A stretch of DNA of 64,000 bases from Pseudomonas sp. B21-040 (GTDB taxonomy: Bacteria > Pseudomonadota > Gammaproteobacteria > Pseudomonadales > Pseudomonadaceae): assembly GCF_024748695.1 (NCBI RefSeq), contig NZ_CP087176.1, forward strand, positions 3,589,501 to 3,653,500. Reading direction: 5' to 3'. Below are positions 60,762-64,000 of this stretch, piece after piece. Below the pieces are notes generated by a model, which was not told the DNA's origin, searched no databases, and was given only the letters and a program-made list of their open reading frames with translations. Within the stretch, counting starts at the first letter, position 1. Every line of letters starts with the position of its first letter. The translations under genes and the position numbers were made by a program.

Positions 60762-63317
60762 ATGGAAGCGACCCACTACCGTTATTCGGCCTGCGCCTTG
60801 ACGTTCTGGCTATGTGTGGGCTGGTCGCAAATCGCCGATGCGGCCTGTTCGCTCATATCTACCGCCGGCAACGACAACTATGTGTGCGACAGTGGCATTA
60901 GCGGGCCACTCACCGATTTGTCGGGTAATAACGTCCTGACCTTCCCCGCCAATGGCACTGGAACCATTAATGGCAATGTGACCTTTGGTGCAGGTAGTGA
61001 CCAGGTATTGATGCGCTCGGGCACCCTTGCTGGCGTGCTCGATCAAGGTACTGGCGCCAATACACTGCAAATCGACAACGGGATAATTACCGGCGAAGTC
61101 CATCAACAGAGTGGCATTGACACGTTCATCATGAACGGCGGCAGGATTAAGTCCCTGGCGCAAGGCGACGGGTTCGACCGATTCCTGATGACCGGCGGCA
61201 CCATTGTCGACGTGTTCGAAGACGGTGACTTTGCAGAAATGACCGGGGGAGTCATCGGCCGGGTCGACATGAAGCTCGACGACAATACCTATGTCATGTC
61301 GGGTGGGCAGATCCTGGGCAATCTGGTGACCGGTTTTGGCAAGGACACCATCATCCTTTCCGGTGGGCGGATTGGTGGCAACCTCAGCGTCAGCGGCGGC
61401 AATGACAGCATTACCGTGACAGGCGGGGAAATCGTCGGCCAGGTTCGCGCCAGTTTCGGCAATGACAAACTGCTCTGGGACGGCGGCGGTATCCTCCGTT
61501 CCGCCATCCTGATGGGTGACGGCAATGACAGCGTGACCCTGCGCAACCTGACCGAAAGCACCCTCGCCCTGACCCCGGCAATCGATGGCGGCAACGACAA
61601 CGATGTACTGACTTTCGACCACGTCACCACCGCCGGCCCTGCGCGCTACTCCAACTGGGAGTCGGTCAACCTGAGCAACGGTTCGAAAATGGACCTTGCC
61701 GGCATTTTTGTCCTGGGAGACAGCGCCAGCGGCACCGGCGTGTTCAACATTGATAGCAGCAGTACGCTGACGTCCGCTCAGGGCAGCATGATGCCCTTTA
61801 TCGCGGGAAAGCTTGCCACGTTGAATAACGCAGGGACCCTCGATCTGAGCAGCGGCAATAACCGCACCAATGACACGCTGACCGTGCAAGGCAGCTACGC
61901 GGGTAACGGCGGTCAGTTGCTGCTGCAAAGCCTGGTGGGTGACGACAGTTCACCCAGCGACAAACTGGTGGTCATCAATGGGTCGATAACGGGCAGCACG
62001 TTGATCACTGTCAGCAACCTGGGCGGGACCGGTGGGCTGACGCAACAGAACGGTATTCAACTGGTGCAGGCCCAAGGCACGGCCGTCAGCAACGCCAATG
62101 CTTTTGCGCTCAAGACTTCGGTGTCGGCCGGTGCCTTCGATTACCGACTGTTCAAGGGCGGCGTCACACCGGGCACAGAAAACAGTTGGTATTTGCGCTC
62201 GGCAGTCGTGGCCCCGGCCACCATGGCCGTTCCCAACCCCGATCCGACATTGCCGCAACTCATCGTTCCGGTTGTCGCAACGCCCGTGCCCGCCGAGGCA
62301 CCGGCGGGCAGTCCTCCATTACCGGTTTTACCAGCCGCTGTATCGGGTGCGGCACCAATCCCGCTTTATCGCCAGGAAGTTCCCGTCTGGTCGATACTGC
62401 CGCCCGCCGCCGCACAACTGACCCTGAGCGCACTCGGCACCTTCCATGATCGCCAAGGTAATCAGCGGCTGCTCACTGAAACCGGGGCATTGGGCGCTGG
62501 CTGGGGCCGAGCCTATGGCAAGAACCTTGATCAGACCCGGGCCGGTACCGTGACGCCACGCCTGAATGGGTCGCTCAGTGGTTTCCAGGTGGGTAACGAC
62601 CTGTACAGTTCGCAGACCTCCGGAGGTCAGTCCCAACGCACCGGTTTTTTTGTCGGTCACACGCGTTTGCAGGGGGATGTCGACGGTTTCAACGAAGGGT
62701 TCGAAGGCAAACGTGCTGGCAACGTAGAAGTTGAAGGCGACAGTTATGGCCTGTATTGGACATTGACCAACCCTGGGGGCTGGTACGTCGACACCGTCAT
62801 CATGGGCACCCGGCTGGACGGCGATGCGCACTCCGAACGGGGTCTTAAGTTGGATAACCGCGGTCATGTGCTGACGTTATCAGCAGAAACCGGTTACCCC
62901 TTTCCAATCGGGGGTAATTGGGTGATTGAACCCCAGGCACAAGTCATCCACCAAAAAGTTTCGCTGGACAGCCAGGATGACGGTGTCTCCCACGTCTCAT
63001 TCAATTCCGACAACGCCTGGACCGGTCGCCTCGGTGCAAGATTCAAGGGGCGCTATGAAGTCAGTGGCCGGCCGCTGGAGCCTTATGTGCGCGCCAATCT
63101 ATGGCACACCTTTTCCGGCACCGACTCGGTGACCTTCGCCGGTGCTGAATGGATCGATACTGAACAGCGTTCGTCTTCGGCCGACCTGGGAGTCGGCTTG
63201 GTGCTAAGCTTCGCCAAAGCAGTGAGCGTTTATGGCGGCATAGACTACAGCAGTAACATCGACAGCAATCAGCTGCGCGCGATGGCCGTAAACGTAGGTG
63301 CGAGGGTCAGTTGGTAA
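60762..63317 (+). CDS. Autotransporter (type Va secretion) with beta-helical passenger
   Basis: The 851-residue outer-membrane protein has a signal peptide ending WSQIADA. The passenger has repeated G-N-x-x-x-x-GG-x-I turns (TGGTIVD, TGGVIGR, SGGQILGN, SGGRIGGN, TGGEIVGQ, residues ~50-240), suggesting a pertactin-like beta-helix. A Pro-rich linker (~480-530) leads to IPLYRQEVPVWSILPPAA (from ~533), and the C-terminal beta-barrel runs from ~580 to the final VNVGARVSW. TGGAGACGAA precedes ATG 60762. Such passengers mediate adhesion or remain on the surface; no catalytic motif is seen in the passenger. Confidence 0.88.
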   Translation: MEATHYRYSACALTFWLCVGWSQIADAACSLISTAGNDNYVCDSGISGPLTDLSGNNVLTFPANGTGTINGNVTFGAGSDQVLMRSGTLAGVLDQGTGANTLQIDNGIITGEVHQQSGIDTFIMNGGRIKSLAQGDGFDRFLMTGGTIVDVFEDGDFAEMTGGVIGRVDMKLDDNTYVMSGGQILGNLVTGFGKDTIILSGGRIGGNLSVSGGNDSITVTGGEIVGQVRASFGNDKLLWDGGGILRSAILMGDGNDSVTLRNLTESTLALTPAIDGGNDNDVLTFDHVTTAGPARYSNWESVNLSNGSKMDLAGIFVLGDSASGTGVFNIDSSSTLTSAQGSMMPFIAGKLATLNNAGTLDLSSGNNRTNDTLTVQGSYAGNGGQLLLQSLVGDDSSPSDKLVVINGSITGSTLITVSNLGGTGGLTQQNGIQLVQAQGTAVSNANAFALKTSVSAGAFDYRLFKGGVTPGTENSWYLRSAVVAPATMAVPNPDPTLPQLIVPVVATPVPAEAPAGSPPLPVLPAAVSGAAPIPLYRQEVPVWSILPPAAAQLTLSALGTFHDRQGNQRLLTETGALGAGWGRAYGKNLDQTRAGTVTPRLNGSLSGFQVGNDLYSSQTSGGQSQRTGFFVGHTRLQGDVDGFNEGFEGKRAGNVEVEGDSYGLYWTLTNPGGWYVDTVIMGTRLDGDAHSERGLKLDNRGHVLTLSAETGYPFPIGGNWVIEPQAQVIHQKVSLDSQDDGVSHVSFNSDNAWTGRLGARFKGRYEVSGRPLEPYVRANLWHTFSGTDSVTFAGAEWIDTEQRSSSADLGVGLVLSFAKAVSVYGGIDYSSNIDSNQLRAMAVNVGARVSW

Positions 63318-63637
63318 CTGGCAGAGTGTCTCAAAAAAGTGCCAACACGAGAGTTTTTTGACGGTTTATCGAACAAACAAGCGCTTAGATACGCGCCGTA
63401 AATCAGTCACTTGTAACACACAAAATACCCATACCATTTATCGGCCATTTTCTTGACGCACTGTCAACGGTCTTCTTAGCTACACCTTACTACCCCCGAA
63501 GTACCATCAGGGGCATCCCCAAGACACCCGCCAAACCGGGCGCCCAAAGGCGTGCCCCAATCCACTCGGTCGCCCCTCATTCGGGGTAGGAGAGACGCCA
63601 CAGCGAGATACCGCATGCGATTGCAAGGTAGACCCCC
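63318..63637. other. 320-bp intergenic region between the autotransporter genes
   Basis: It contains a possible promoter, TTGACG near 63453 with TTAGCT 17 bp further on, and C/G-rich sequence after 63490. No terminator with a convincing T tract and no gene were found. Confidence 0.4.
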
Positions 63638-64000
63638 ATGAAAACTTCATTCACCCAACAAGAGATTAAAGTCACTTTTTGCACTGTCTCGAGCTCTATC
63701 CTGCTGTGCTCTACCCTGGAGGTCCAGGCGGGACCGACAGAGCAAGAAACCGCCCCGTGGTATCGCCAGGAAGTTCCGGTACTTGCCTTGCCCTCCAGCA
63801 TCATCGCGCTCTATCCCGGCCACTTCGGCGCCGCATCCGATACAACAAGCTCAAGCCTGACCATCGAAGACGAAGCCCCTTCAACCTGGGATCAGGTGTA
63901 CGGCAAACCGTCGCGGCAGGCGCAGACCGACTACCTGTCGCAGGGATTCTCGATCCCTGGCAGCACTGAACTCAAAGGCCCGGCGATCCTCACCTTGCAA
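63638..64000 (+). CDS. Second autotransporter-like protein, 5' part only
   Basis: The frame opens at ATG 63638 (AAGG about 9 bp upstream) and runs 121 codons to the window edge. After an N-terminal export-like segment (VSSSILLCSTLEVQA) comes WYRQEVPVLALPSSIIALYPG at residues 41-61. This has the same YRQEVPV linker found just before the barrel of the preceding autotransporter. Then follow STWDQVYGKPSRQAQTDYLS and a strand-like GPAILTLQ. The protein therefore seems to start at the pre-barrel linker and lack a passenger. The barrel itself would lie outside the window. Confidence 0.7.
   Translation, partial: MKTSFTQQEIKVTFCTVSSSILLCSTLEVQAGPTEQETAPWYRQEVPVLALPSSIIALYPGHFGAASDTTSSSLTIEDEAPSTWDQVYGKPSRQAQTDYLSQGFSIPGSTELKGPAILTLQ

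Overview
The window is a chromosomal segment (about 60% GC, dense short-spaced operons) from a Pseudomonas of the fluorescens group. This rests on gene content: NhaB, a zwf-gnd pair, CptA, a DpkA-type reductase, a glgA-treZ-malQ-treY-glgX operon, a large dermonecrotic-toxin-like protein and autotransporters with a Pseudomonas-type linker. It also rests on several families of REP/REPIN palindromes typical of these genomes. No tRNA, rRNA, CRISPR array, insertion sequence or phage module was seen.

Layout. 1-4.4 kb: the 5' part of a sigma-54 activator (cut by the window edge), a small conserved protein, a delta-60-repeat beta-propeller protein and nhaB. 4.4-7.7 kb, minus strand: gnd-zwf-HAD phosphatase operon (oxidative pentose phosphate branch). 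8-13 kb: small coiled-coil protein, cptA (LPS-core phosphoethanolamine transferase), small exported protein, GNAT, DinB and zapE. 13-15.5 kb: NTF2-like protein and YafY/WYL regulator, divergent from an aldo/keto reductase. 15.5-24.1 kb: nitrogen-compound metabolism. This holds speB with a polyamine-binding protein and divergent LysR, a XanP-type purine permease, a nitrilase with divergent LysR, a DUF883 protein and dpkA.

24.3-31.4 kb is accessory: a 1615-residue toxin-like protein with four internal repeats and a C-terminal HELSH metallopeptidase-like motif, an orphan FecR, a reduced Fur-like winged-helix protein, a small membrane protein and a 45-residue lipoprotein. 31.6-38.7 kb is the most unusual part: a compact same-strand cluster of an MdfA-like exporter, a LuxE-like adenylating enzyme, a LuxC acyl reductase fused to a second adenylating domain, a PaaK-like enzyme paralogous to that fused domain, and a two-domain GNAT protein. 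There is no luciferase, so the cluster looks like an uncharacterised small-molecule pathway: acid activation, reduction to an aldehyde, conjugation and export.

38.7-47 kb: LysR with a divergent aldo/keto reductase, an unknown protein preceded by a translationally coupled mini-ORF, a chemoreceptor, a DUF411/YqaA pair, and an alpha/beta hydrolase with a 2-hydroxyacid dehydrogenase. 47.5-58.4 kb: alpha-glucan and trehalose operon. GlgA makes the glucan, TreY and TreZ convert it to trehalose, and MalQ and GlgX remodel and debranch it. 58.6-64 kb: PIG-L deacetylase, an endonuclease/exonuclease/phosphatase protein, an autotransporter, and the start of a second protein sharing its pre-barrel linker.

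All identifications are by eye from motifs and remembered family sequences; no database search was run.
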